From NCBI GenBank assembly GCA_965204545.1, contig CBDBFA010000003.1:2542001-2606000 (forward strand): a stretch of DNA of 64,000 bases, given 5' to 3'. The notes beneath the pieces are model-generated. The model was not told the DNA's origin. It worked only from the letters and a program-made list of their open reading frames with translations, and ran no database searches. A program made the translations under genes and the position numbers. Below are positions 49,797 to 58,676 of the stretch, piece by piece. Positions within the stretch are counted from its first letter, which is position 1, and each line of letters opens with the position of its first letter. This stretch comes from JAABVD01 sp965204545. GTDB taxonomy: Bacteria > Verrucomicrobiota > Verrucomicrobiia > Opitutales > UBA2995.

Positions 49797-52505
49797 ATGA
49801 GCTTCCGCTCCTCTTTCCCCCTCCTCGCGCTGCTCCTCGGCCTGTTTTCCCTGTTCGCTGCCACAACAGCGCAGGCCCAGACCCAGACCACGGTGTCCCT
49901 TTCGGTTAGTCCGAACCCGGTGCCGGAGGGTTCGGAGTTGAGTATAACCGTAACCCTTTCGGCGGCGGTGCAGAGCGGCAGCAACCCATTCTTCCCGGTT
50001 AACATTTCGGCGGGCTCGGCATCTTTAGATGACTTGGAAAATTCTTCCCTAAATTTCAGTTTTTATCCTGGTATTGCCAGTTTAACTGTCCGTATCCGAA
50101 TAAAAGACGATGAGATACTTGAGGGGGACGAGACCTTCACCATAGCATTGGGAACAATGCCATCGGGCTATGCGGCAGGTAGTCCTTCCTCGGTGCAGGT
50201 CACGATCAAAGATAACGACCTCATTAACGTCTCGCTCCACTCCGCCCAAGGCCAGTTCCGGGAGGGTTCCTCCGCGAGGTTCTGGGTTGAGCTGGATAGG
50301 CCGCATTCCAGCAGCCTTACCATTCCGTTGATAGCGACGGACACATCGACGGCATTCCACCACAAGGACATAACGGCGGAAGCCGGCGACTACACGGCGC
50401 CTTCGTCCATCACCATCCCCGCCGGCGTCACCAAGGTCTGGGGCACGGTGACGGCGAACAGCGACGCGGACACCGACGACGATACCTTCACACTGGCGGT
50501 CGACACGGCGAACCTGTCCTCGCTTGTGACCGCGGGCGTCGTGGACAAAGCCTGGTTCACCATCATTGACGACGATGCGGTGCAGACGGTCACGCTTTCG
50601 GCCACTCCGAGCGTGGTCGACGAGGGTTCGAGCGTAACCATAACGGCCACGCTCTCGGCGGCGCTTGAGAGCAGGGTGACGATACCGGTGAGGGTAAGGC
50701 TGGGCACGGCGGAGTTCTTCGACATCGGCATGGTGGACAACATCACCATCTTGGCCGGCCAGACCACCGGCACAACCACGGTGGCGACGGAGCAGGACGT
50801 GGACGCGGACGACGAGACCTTTAGCGTTTATGTGCCTCAATACCACCTGGACCAGATGAATCGCAGTAATGGCGTGTGGGTGACGGCGGGCGCCGGATCG
50901 TCCGTGCAGATCACGATCAGGGACGACGACGGGGCCGGGGAATCCCTGGTGCAGCGGCGAAGCGTGACGGAGGGCACCACCACGGTCACGCTTTGGGCCA
51001 ACCGGATCGTGGTGGAGGGGTCTCCGATGACGGTGACGTTGACGCTGTCGAGGGCGCTTTCAGGCCCCGTCACCATTCCGTTGCAGATAACCAATAGATC
51101 TTCGGAAGCCGGAGACCACGAGGATCCTTCTGAAATCATCATCGCCGCCGGCCAGACCACCGGCACGGTAACGCTTCAAACTTACCAGGACACCGAAACG
51201 CCCGAAGAGGACGAATTCTTAGATCTGGCTCTGGGCAACAACCTGCCTTCGGGCCTCGTCGCAGGCAGCGTGACGGAGGCGAGAATCACTATTATCGACG
51301 ACGACAAAACGCTTACAAATGCCTACTTTTTTCCTGCCTGGAACCCGATGATTGTTGAGGAGGGTTCGAACACGACCGTGACGGTAAATTTAAGCAAGCC
51401 GCTGGCGCAACCCGTGACGTTATCGTTAACATTCGGGACTGGAATAACCAGGCACCCATTAACCTACAACGCGGAGCCTGACGACTTCTCGGCGCCTTCG
51501 TCCATCACTATCCCCGCCAACCAAACGAGCGCCACGTTCACCTTGTCGGCATTGCAGGATGCCGACAATGACGACGAGCGCTTTTTGATGTCTTTTGATA
51601 CCGTGCCGACCTCGATTTCGCCCGAAGTTCCCCAGATTGACGTAATCATCCTGGACGACGACAACCTGGAATTAACGCTTTCGGCGGAGAAAGCGAGCGT
51701 GACGGAGGGCGAATCGGTGCAATTCACCATGACCTTCACCGATCCGGTGCCGCTGCAAAAAAACCAATCCGTCCTCATCCCCATCACCCTGACGGGAATA
51801 GACACCGAGCCGGGCGACATCAGGGGTCCTACCCGTTTCGGCGTCCGGGTCGACGGCGGCCAGACCTCGCAGACCTTCTTCGTGGGCACCGGGATCGATG
51901 AGGACCGCGACAACGAAACCTTCAGGGTGGCGCTCGACACGGATCGCCTGCCCTCCTGGGTGCGGGCGGGCGATCCGGACAGTGTGGTGATCACCATCGA
52001 GGAATACCAGCCGCAGACGCAGACGCCCTTGGAACTGTCCACGCCGTTGGCGGAGGGCTTGTCGCAAGCAAACCTGAGCGCCCTGGCGGAGACGAGCCAG
52101 TCCAGTGGGACCTTCGTCATCTTCTCCACCCGCGCGGTAGCGGGAATGGAGGAAGAGCGCATGATTGGGGTTTTCGTCATCGAGGATGACCCCAAGACGG
52201 TGCTGGTCCAGGCTCAGGGCCCGGAACTGGCCAATCCCCCGACATCCCTTTCCAATGTCCTGTCCGATCCGGTTCTCACCGTAATCAGACAATCCGATGG
52301 CAAGCAACTCGTGGTCAACGACGACTGGGAGGACAGCCAGAAACAGGACGTAACCGACGTCTGGGCAGGCAGTCCGAACCTGGATGGCGGCAGCAAGAGT
52401 TCCGCCGCCATTCTCACGCTTCAACCCGGCAGCTATAGCGCAATCGTTTCGGGAAAGAACGGAGCTACCGGGGTTGCCCTAATCGAAGTGTATGACCTCG
52501 ACTAG
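49797..52505 (+). CDS. Calx-beta repeat surface protein 2 with C-terminal NLSTRAL-type module
   Basis: A 902-residue tandem paralogue of the preceding gene. It has the same signal peptide and six Calx-beta domains: an extra first domain (VSLSVSPNPVPEGSELSITV) precedes the domain that opens gene 1 (VSLHSAQGQFREGSSARFW). Domains 2-3 and the last domain plus module are almost identical at the DNA level to gene 1 (for example 50225-50510 with 47365-47650), while domains 4-5 differ. This pattern suggests gene conversion or recombination between paralogues. The protein ends VALIEVYDLD like gene 1. Confidence 0.88.
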   Translation: MSFRSSFPLLALLLGLFSLFAATTAQAQTQTTVSLSVSPNPVPEGSELSITVTLSAAVQSGSNPFFPVNISAGSASLDDLENSSLNFSFYPGIASLTVRIRIKDDEILEGDETFTIALGTMPSGYAAGSPSSVQVTIKDNDLINVSLHSAQGQFREGSSARFWVELDRPHSSSLTIPLIATDTSTAFHHKDITAEAGDYTAPSSITIPAGVTKVWGTVTANSDADTDDDTFTLAVDTANLSSLVTAGVVDKAWFTIIDDDAVQTVTLSATPSVVDEGSSVTITATLSAALESRVTIPVRVRLGTAEFFDIGMVDNITILAGQTTGTTTVATEQDVDADDETFSVYVPQYHLDQMNRSNGVWVTAGAGSSVQITIRDDDGAGESLVQRRSVTEGTTTVTLWANRIVVEGSPMTVTLTLSRALSGPVTIPLQITNRSSEAGDHEDPSEIIIAAGQTTGTVTLQTYQDTETPEEDEFLDLALGNNLPSGLVAGSVTEARITIIDDDKTLTNAYFFPAWNPMIVEEGSNTTVTVNLSKPLAQPVTLSLTFGTGITRHPLTYNAEPDDFSAPSSITIPANQTSATFTLSALQDADNDDERFLMSFDTVPTSISPEVPQIDVIILDDDNLELTLSAEKASVTEGESVQFTMTFTDPVPLQKNQSVLIPITLTGIDTEPGDIRGPTRFGVRVDGGQTSQTFFVGTGIDEDRDNETFRVALDTDRLPSWVRAGDPDSVVITIEEYQPQTQTPLELSTPLAEGLSQANLSALAETSQSSGTFVIFSTRAVAGMEEERMIGVFVIEDDPKTVLVQAQGPELANPPTSLSNVLSDPVLTVIRQSDGKQLVVNDDWEDSQKQDVTDVWAGSPNLDGGSKSSAAILTLQPGSYSAIVSGKNGATGVALIEVYDLD

Positions 52506-53186
52506 ATGCTGGATGCTGGAGGAACAATTTCAAAAAGCTGTTGGAACTCCCCCCAAGTCTTTATGGTTTGTGCGGGTTTATCACAAACCGGGTCCGGCCA
52601 GATGGAACGACCTTATCTGCCTGGTCGGACCAACCTATTTCCCGGGTTTCGGTGGTCGGTGTTTTAACCAGCAAGCGAGATCAAGTCGCCGGGGGTTCCT
52701 TCAGCTTACCTTTCGGGGCAAACGAAAAATGTCCTGGGGGGGGCCGGGAGAGGCCCGGGCGGATAAACCCAAACGTGCGCAATTTCCCGGTATCTCCAGG
52801 CCCTTAATTTTGAAAGAAAAAAACAGGTTGTACCCTTACTCAACTGGACCGCTCTTTTTCGCATGTCAAGGTCCTGCCCTGGAAGCGGGGTTGTTGCAGT
52901 GCTTATGGGAGGGGCAAATTTTTCCTCATAGCCGGAGCGAGGCTCCTGCCACCCAGATTTATTCTCAATGTTAATGGGATGGAGGGGAGGGAGCCCCGCT
53001 CTTGATTTTAACCTGATTACCTCACCGCTTGAGGCTTTCTTCTGATGTTTAAAAACAGACGCAGTTTGCGGCAGCGGCCAACCCCAGCGCAAAAAACAAG
53101 GACGACCAGACCCCTTGGGACCATGCGAAGTACAACAAGAACATCAAAGATACTGGCGGCTATTGGTGGCTAAAAAACCGAACAAA
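52506..53186. other. 680-base gap without a recognised gene
   Basis: The stretch starts with AGATGCTGGATGCTGGAGG, a word seen after the other Calx-beta genes. An open frame of 160 codons (52492-52974) and a 128-codon frame on the other strand overlap here, but neither shows any domain. GGGGGGGCCGGGAGAGGCCC is at 52737, CGGAGCGAGGCTCCTGCC near 52933, and TTTAAAAACAGACGCAGTT near 53047. The gap may include a decayed insertion. Confidence 0.4.
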
Positions 53187-55856
53187 ATGAAAATTGCCAT
53201 GATCGTAAACCGAAACACTTTAGTTCGCGGAGTGGCGGCGGGACTGTTGGCCCTAAAGGGGCTGTTGGGGGTCTCCCAGTCGACTTCGGCCGCCGATGGC
53301 CGCTTCGTCAATCTCTCCACCCGCGCCTTGGTGGAAACGGGGGAGGAGGTCATGATTGGGGGTTTCATCATCAAAGATGGCGCCCGGCAGGTGCTCATCC
53401 AGGCGATCGGCCCGGAACTGGTTGAAAGGGGCATTGCCAACGCCCTGGTCGATCCGATTCTCACCTTTACAAACACGACCGATCCCGGCAATCCCGTCGA
53501 ACTCATGGTCAACGACGACTGGGAGGACAGTCAGAGGGAATTGGTAACAGAGCTTTGGGGAGGTAGTCCAAACCTGACAGCCGGGAGCCTGAGCGCCGCC
53601 GTTGTTCTCACTCTCGAACCCGGAAACTATACCGCCAAGGTCGAGGGAAAGGACGGAGCTTTCGGAGTTGCCAGCGTCGAAGTGTATGAGATCGATTCTC
53701 CTGGCGCCGATGGCCGCTTTGTCAATCTCTCCACCCGCGCCTTGGTGCAAACGGGGGAGGAGGTCATGATCGGGGGTTTCATCATCGAAGATGGCGCCCG
53801 GCAGGTGCTTATCCAGGCTGTTGGCCCGGAACTGGCCGCCAGGGGTATTGCCAACGCCCTGGCCGATCCTGTTCTCACAGTTACCAACACCACCGATCCC
53901 GCCAATCCCGTCGAACTCATGGTCAACGACGACTGGGCGGACAGTCAGGGGCAATTGGTAACTGAGCTTTGGGGCGGCAGTCCAAACCTGACGGCCGGGA
54001 GCCTGAGCTCGGCCGCCATTCTCACTCTCGAACCCGGCAACTATACCGCCAAGGTCGAGGGAAAGGATGGAACTGCTGGAATTGCCATTGTCGAAGTGTA
54101 TGGGATCGATGCTCCTGAAATGGAGAATCCGGAGCGCACGATCCTTATTGCCTTGTACAATGCAATGGACGGCGCGAACTGGACGAACAGCGACAACTGG
54201 CTCACCGACGCCCCGCTCGATCAGTGGCACGGCATCACGGTTGACGAAAATGGCCGCGTCGTCGGGCTGGATCTCAGAGATAACCAGTTGAGCGGGCCGA
54301 TTCCAGTAGAGTTGAGCAACCTGACCGGTTTAAGAGTGCTGAAACTCGGCCAAAACCAGTTGAGTGGTCCGATACCGGAAGAATTGGGGCTTCTTGCCAG
54401 TTTGACTGAGCTTTCGCTCGCAAATAATCAACTGGACGGCCCCATACCGGCACAACTGGGAAATCTCATCAGCTTGCTATCCCTGGAACTCAACTCAAAC
54501 GATTTGAGCGGCCCTGTACCGTCGCAATTGGGGGACCTCTCGAACCTGACGGAACTGCAACTAGAGGAGAACGCTCTTTCCGGCCCAATCCCATCCGAGA
54601 TAGGGAACCTCGAAAACCTGGAATCCCTGTTGCTCTCCTTCAACGAGCTCACCGGCTCGATTCCTTCCGAGTTGGGCAACTTGGTCAAACTGGAATGGCT
54701 GTCGCTTTCCTTCAATGATCTCACGGGTTCGGTCCCTTCCGAGATGGGCGACCTGGTCAAACTGGCGGCGCTGGATCTTACCGGCAACGCTCTCACCGGC
54801 CCGATTCCTTCCGAGCTGGGCAACCTCGCAAACCTGACGTTTTTGTGGCTCTCCGATAATGAATTTGCCGGCCCGATCCCTTCCGAATTGGGGGACCTGA
54901 GTAACCTGGAATGGCTGTATCTCGACAACAACGAGCTTACCGGCCCGATTCCTTCCGAGTTGGACAATCTCGACAACCTGACGGAACTGCGGCTCGACGG
55001 CAACGAGCTTTGCATTCCGGCCGATGCAACCCTTCAGGGGTGGCTGGAAGCGCTTTCCTTCCAAAGCGATACGGTCGTGCAATGTGAAAGCGATACCAAG
55101 ACAGACCGCGACATTCTCGAAGCCCTCTACAACGCCACGGACGGGCCAAACTGGACCAACAAGGACAATTGGCTGACCGATGCGCCGCTGGATCAGTGGC
55201 ACGGCGTGAGCACGGACGACCAAGGTCAAGTAATCGATCTCGACCTACGCAGAAACCGGTTGAGCGGCTCGATTCCTTCCGAGTTGGGGAGCCTCGCCAA
55301 CCTGACGCAACTGTGGCTCTCCGTTAACGATCTTACCGGTCCTATCCCATCTGAATTGGGCAATCTCGAAAACCTGGAATGGCTGGAGATCAAAATCAAC
55401 AAGCTTACCGGCTCGGTCCCTTCCGAGTTGGGCAACCTCACCAACTTGACCGCGCTAGATCTTTCCGACAATAACCTTAGCGGCTCGATCCCTTCCGAAT
55501 TGGGTAACCTCTCCAAGGTGGTCTCTGTGCTGCTTTCCTTCAACAATCTCACCGGTCCTATCCCCTCCGAGTTGGGCAACCTCGAAAACCTGGAATGGCT
55601 GTCGCTCTCCTTCAACGATCTCACGGGCTCGATCCCCTCCGAGTTGGGCAATCTCGCCAACCTGACGTCGCTGGATCTCTCCTTCAACGAATTCACCGGC
55701 TCGGTCCCTACCGAATTGGGCAACCTCGAAAAGCTTACGGAACTGTTGCTCGCCGGCAACGAGCTTTGCGTTCCGGCCGACGCAACCCTTCAGGCTTGGC
55801 TAATTTCACTTTCGTTTCACAGCGGTACCGGTGTGGACTGTGAAAGCGATTCTTAA
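53187..55856 (+). CDS. Two-module leucine-rich-repeat surface protein
   Basis: About 889 residues from the ATG at 53187, which begins a signal peptide (GVAAGLLALKGLLGVSQSTSA); an open frame runs back to 53115. Two NLSTRAL-type modules follow in tandem (about 35-165 and 175-300). Next come two LRR blocks, each introduced by the cap ALYNATDGPNWTNKDNWLTD or a near copy. The repeats are 24 residues of the form LSGPIPSELGNLANLTELWL, the plant-type LRR. Each block closes with ELCIPADATLQGWLEAL. Length variation among units and near-identical 72-bp DNA repeats suggest slipped-strand changes. Binding to host or environmental glycans or proteins is a likely role, but not shown. Confidence 0.86.
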   Translation: MKIAMIVNRNTLVRGVAAGLLALKGLLGVSQSTSAADGRFVNLSTRALVETGEEVMIGGFIIKDGARQVLIQAIGPELVERGIANALVDPILTFTNTTDPGNPVELMVNDDWEDSQRELVTELWGGSPNLTAGSLSAAVVLTLEPGNYTAKVEGKDGAFGVASVEVYEIDSPGADGRFVNLSTRALVQTGEEVMIGGFIIEDGARQVLIQAVGPELAARGIANALADPVLTVTNTTDPANPVELMVNDDWADSQGQLVTELWGGSPNLTAGSLSSAAILTLEPGNYTAKVEGKDGTAGIAIVEVYGIDAPEMENPERTILIALYNAMDGANWTNSDNWLTDAPLDQWHGITVDENGRVVGLDLRDNQLSGPIPVELSNLTGLRVLKLGQNQLSGPIPEELGLLASLTELSLANNQLDGPIPAQLGNLISLLSLELNSNDLSGPVPSQLGDLSNLTELQLEENALSGPIPSEIGNLENLESLLLSFNELTGSIPSELGNLVKLEWLSLSFNDLTGSVPSEMGDLVKLAALDLTGNALTGPIPSELGNLANLTFLWLSDNEFAGPIPSELGDLSNLEWLYLDNNELTGPIPSELDNLDNLTELRLDGNELCIPADATLQGWLEALSFQSDTVVQCESDTKTDRDILEALYNATDGPNWTNKDNWLTDAPLDQWHGVSTDDQGQVIDLDLRRNRLSGSIPSELGSLANLTQLWLSVNDLTGPIPSELGNLENLEWLEIKINKLTGSVPSELGNLTNLTALDLSDNNLSGSIPSELGNLSKVVSVLLSFNNLTGPIPSELGNLENLEWLSLSFNDLTGSIPSELGNLANLTSLDLSFNEFTGSVPTELGNLEKLTELLLAGNELCVPADATLQAWLISLSFHSGTGVDCESDS

Positions 55857-56110
55857 ATTCCTGGCCGATCCGGTCCTCACGGTCAACAACACCACCGATC
55901 CCGGCCATCCCATCGAGATCATGGCAAACGACAACTGGCAGGACAGTCAGGGGCAATTGATATCCGATCTTTGGGCAGGAAATCCCCCCTGACTGCTGGC
56001 AGCCAGAGCGCGGCGGCCATTATCACACTCGAAACCGGCAACTATACCGCCAAGGCTGAAGGAAAGAATGGCCCTGGCGGTGATGCTGCTGGCCCTGGCG
56101 GGGTTGCCGG
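55857..56110 (+). pseudogene. Decayed orphan NLSTRAL-type module
   Basis: Directly after the LRR gene stop, the bases read LADPVLTVNNTTDPGHPIEI and MANDNWQDSQGQLISDLW, i.e. the second half of the shared module. A run of six Cs at about 55983 (seven in the matching copy at 59821) shifts the frame, and the copy then ends in the repeat GPGGDAAGPGGVAGG. There is no start codon or signal, so it is a fragment. Confidence 0.75.
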
Positions 56111-56168
56111 GGGTCTCGCTTACTTGTTGGATAGGTGGTCTTTAGTTAAAATTCCCAAAAATATAAGA

Positions 56169-56272
56169 GTTAAACGTTTAACCAAATTGCTAAAACGATT
56201 TAGCAAAAATTGATGTTAAAACGTTTAATCTAATATAATTACCGGGATGTGGTTTTGGTTAAACGTTTAACC
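56169..56272. promoter_or_regulatory. LacI-type operator array, copy C
   Basis: Four sites: GTTAAACGTTTAACC at 56169-56183, GCTAAAACGATTTAGC at 56189-56204, GTTAAAACGTTTAATC at 56215-56230 and GGTTAAACGTTTAACC at 56257-56272 (perfect 16-bp palindrome). The following 230 bases carry the same associated words as copy B (TTGATATTCGG, TTTTCTATCATAAATGG, GCGAATGAGCAAATGGCC). The array is about 290 bases before the third Calx-beta gene. Confidence 0.75.
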
Positions 56273-56521
56273 TTATTTTTTTAGCCTTGAAGGCAAATTA
56301 AGGTTTGATATTCGGCCCCAGCCTTCGCAAATTAAAGGTGATCCGTATATTATACTGGGCCAGAATTCGCCTTTAAATGTTTTCTATCATAAATGGTAGA
56401 AAAATACCTATTAATGCGAATGAGCAAATGGCCTTGCGAGCAAATAGACCACGGCGCCAAAGCACTACGCCAGACCCATCCTTCATTCCAACACTCCACC
56501 TCTCCATCATTCCACTTCTCA
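56273..56521. other. Remainder of regulatory cassette copy C
   Basis: No gene. It matches the downstream half of copy B as far as GCCAAAGCACTACGCCAGAC (the 5' end of the lacI duplicate). There the similarity stops and CATTCCAACACTCCACC words take over. Confidence 0.6.
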
Positions 56522-56613
56522 GCGCATTTACAACGATACTAATCTTTGAATATTAACGACTTATGAAATTACCCCCCCCCCCCGATTTCTCCCCTGGGTC
56601 ATTTAAGCGCTGC
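56522..56613 (+). promoter_or_regulatory. Conserved leader with C12 tract before Calx-beta gene 3
   Basis: GCATTTACAACGATACTAAT, CTTTGAATATTAACGACTT, ATGAAATTA, then 12 Cs (56572-56583), then GATTTCTCCCCTGGG. Unlike the other two, the leader ATG at 56563 is in frame with the gene. The AGGAGG ribosome site present in the other two is missing. Confidence 0.75.
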
Positions 56614-58263
56614 ATGAAAAACTGGGAGGCAATCGCACTACTATTATTTAGCAGCCTGGCTACGGCTGATGCTGTCCTTTGGAAATTCGGGGTAAATAGC
56701 CAGAGAAGTGATTGGAATGAGGGTGAAACCATCCCGTTTTTAGTAGTCACGGATTTAGGTAACAGCATCAGATATGGATGGCAAAAACCCAGTGCTATTG
56801 GATTTGGCGTCGAAATAAAAAAGAAAAGAACCGGGGAGCTTTTAGATTCGTTTTCCATTTCCATTCCAGCAGACACCACCGTTGCTACATTCGATATTTC
56901 GGGGAGCCTTACAGAGGATGAGGATTATGAAGATGATGTGATTTGGTTGGGATTTACTGTTCAGGGTATTGGCGGCACAACCGTTAAGATCAACAGCAGT
57001 AAATATGTGAGCGAAGGCCAGGGTGGACGAAATGATGATATTGGGCTTAAGGACTACGTCATTCCCACTTTTTTTTCTGCGGAAATTTCAATCATAGATA
57101 ATGACGAACCGCCGCCACCTCCCATCAATATCTCATTGAGTGCAGGGTTAACACAAATCAATGAAGGCTCCAGCGGAGAGTTTTCAGTCGATTTGAGCAG
57201 GGCAATCGACACCGATCTGAGCGTTTCGATATCGAGCTCCGCGCTAGGATATACCGAAGGCAGTGATTATTCAGTCTCCTCCTCTGTTACCATTCCGGCC
57301 GGGGAAACCTCCGCCACCGGGACCGTTTCAGCGAATCAAGACGATGACGCTCTTGACGAACTTTTCAGGGTTAGAATCGGTTCTGTCAGTGGTTCAAGTG
57401 AGAGATTTGAAAAGGGAGGCCAACTGATCTTCAAGATTCTGGATGATGAATACGCTGAGGCTGGCCCACTTAAAATCAGTCTATCGGCGAATAGGCGGAC
57501 TGTTACCGAAGGATCCTCCGTAAGTTTTACAGTTGCCCTTACAGGGCTTGCCCCAACAGACCTTTCCATCCCCATTTCCATTTCGGGTGCTGAGGATGGG
57601 GACATTAACAATCCCAATGAATTTACCGTCCGGATAAACGAGGGCGTGAGGTCATCTGGTTTCCTGGTCATAGCACTGCATGATGCTGACGATAATGATG
57701 AAACCTTTACGGTAGCCATTGGGTCTTTGCCCGATGGGATTTCGCCCGGAAGCCAGACCAGCGTGAGCGTCACCATCAATGAATTTGATCTTGAGGAGGA
57801 CAGGGAAAGGAATCCGGACTCCTACGTGAACCCCATTGAGTTGAGGCAAGAAGAGGAAGGGGCTTTGATCATTACTTCCACTCGCGCCTTGGTGGGAACG
57901 GGAACCAACCTCCTGTTCGGCTATTTCACCATCCGGGGCAGCCCCAGGCTGGTCCTGGTCCAGGCTGTCGGTCCGGAGTTGGATCGGCCGAATGCCCCCG
58001 AATCCAATGCCCTGGCCGATCCTTTCCTCAGAATTTACAGCCGCGACCCTTCCAAGCTGCTGGCCGAAAATGACAACTGGGAGGACACCCAGCGTCAGGA
58101 CATCATCGATGCTTGGGGAGGAAGTCCGAACCTGGATGCCGGCAGCAAGAGCTCCGCTATCATTCTCACTTTGGAGCCCGGAGATTATTCCGCCATCGTC
58201 TCCAGCAAAAATGGATTGGCCGGGGTTGCCCGGATCGAGATATTCGACCTCGACCTCGACTAG
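56563..58263 (+). CDS. Calx-beta repeat surface protein 3 with C-terminal NLSTRAL-type module
   Basis: 566 residues from the leader ATG at 56563, or 549 from the ATG at 56614. The latter starts a clean signal peptide (NWEAIALLLFSSLATADA), so it may be the true start. If 56563 is used, the C tract encodes Pro residues and changes in its length would switch the frame. Three Calx-beta-like domains follow (first atypical, then INISLSAGLTQINEGSSGEF, then LKISLSANRRTVTEGSSVSF). The final 130 residues are the shared module: STRALVGTGTNLLFGYFTIR, VLVQAVGPELD, DNWEDTQRQDII and ARIEIFDLDLD. Overall less similar to genes 1 and 2 than they are to each other. Confidence 0.85.
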   Translation: MKLPPPPDFSPGSFKRCMKNWEAIALLLFSSLATADAVLWKFGVNSQRSDWNEGETIPFLVVTDLGNSIRYGWQKPSAIGFGVEIKKKRTGELLDSFSISIPADTTVATFDISGSLTEDEDYEDDVIWLGFTVQGIGGTTVKINSSKYVSEGQGGRNDDIGLKDYVIPTFFSAEISIIDNDEPPPPPINISLSAGLTQINEGSSGEFSVDLSRAIDTDLSVSISSSALGYTEGSDYSVSSSVTIPAGETSATGTVSANQDDDALDELFRVRIGSVSGSSERFEKGGQLIFKILDDEYAEAGPLKISLSANRRTVTEGSSVSFTVALTGLAPTDLSIPISISGAEDGDINNPNEFTVRINEGVRSSGFLVIALHDADDNDETFTVAIGSLPDGISPGSQTSVSVTINEFDLEEDRERNPDSYVNPIELRQEEEGALIITSTRALVGTGTNLLFGYFTIRGSPRLVLVQAVGPELDRPNAPESNALADPFLRIYSRDPSKLLAENDNWEDTQRQDIIDAWGGSPNLDAGSKSSAIILTLEPGDYSAIVSSKNGLAGVARIEIFDLDLD

Positions 58264-58676
58264 ATGCTGGATGCTGGGGAATAGACTCTCGCCAAGGCAA
58301 GATTTTTGTATGCCCTGGAACCGGCCTTCGTCGTCGAGGCGCCACCCTTTCTGCCGCATTCCGGCGGGGCATACCAAATACCGGGCTCGCCCATGGCGGG
58401 CGAGAGCTATTCTCCCTGACCTTCGACATGCCCGAATTGGCGGACGGAGACGGACGACAGGGTTTCGCCTTCGCCCTGCCCACCCAGGCCGAATGGGCCT
58501 TGGCCAGCATCATACTCAAGGGACCGGGCAGGTACGCGGCATCCTTCGCGGCCTGCTCGAAGCCGCTTCGCCCCAGGATGACGCTACCGCCGCTGTTCAG
58601 ACAGCGGCGGATCTTGAAGAATTGTTCAGTCGCAGGATACCGGATGCGGAAGCCTGGCTCGACCGCTCCAGATGAA
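58264..58676 (+). pseudogene. Degenerate gene fragment
   Basis: The stretch includes LTFDMPELADGDGRQGFAFA and LPTQAEWALASIILKGPGR in one frame, then RGLLEAASPQDDATAAVQTA and ADLEELFSRRIPDAEAWLD in another, so a frameshift seems to split a once-continuous reading frame. No start or family is recognised. The frame runs into the methyltransferase gene behind it without a stop. Confidence 0.4.

Noticed and set aside
52492..52974. 160-codon ORF after Calx-beta gene 2
   Set aside because: No signal, domain or coding bias; it overlaps the end of the gene before it and repeat words.
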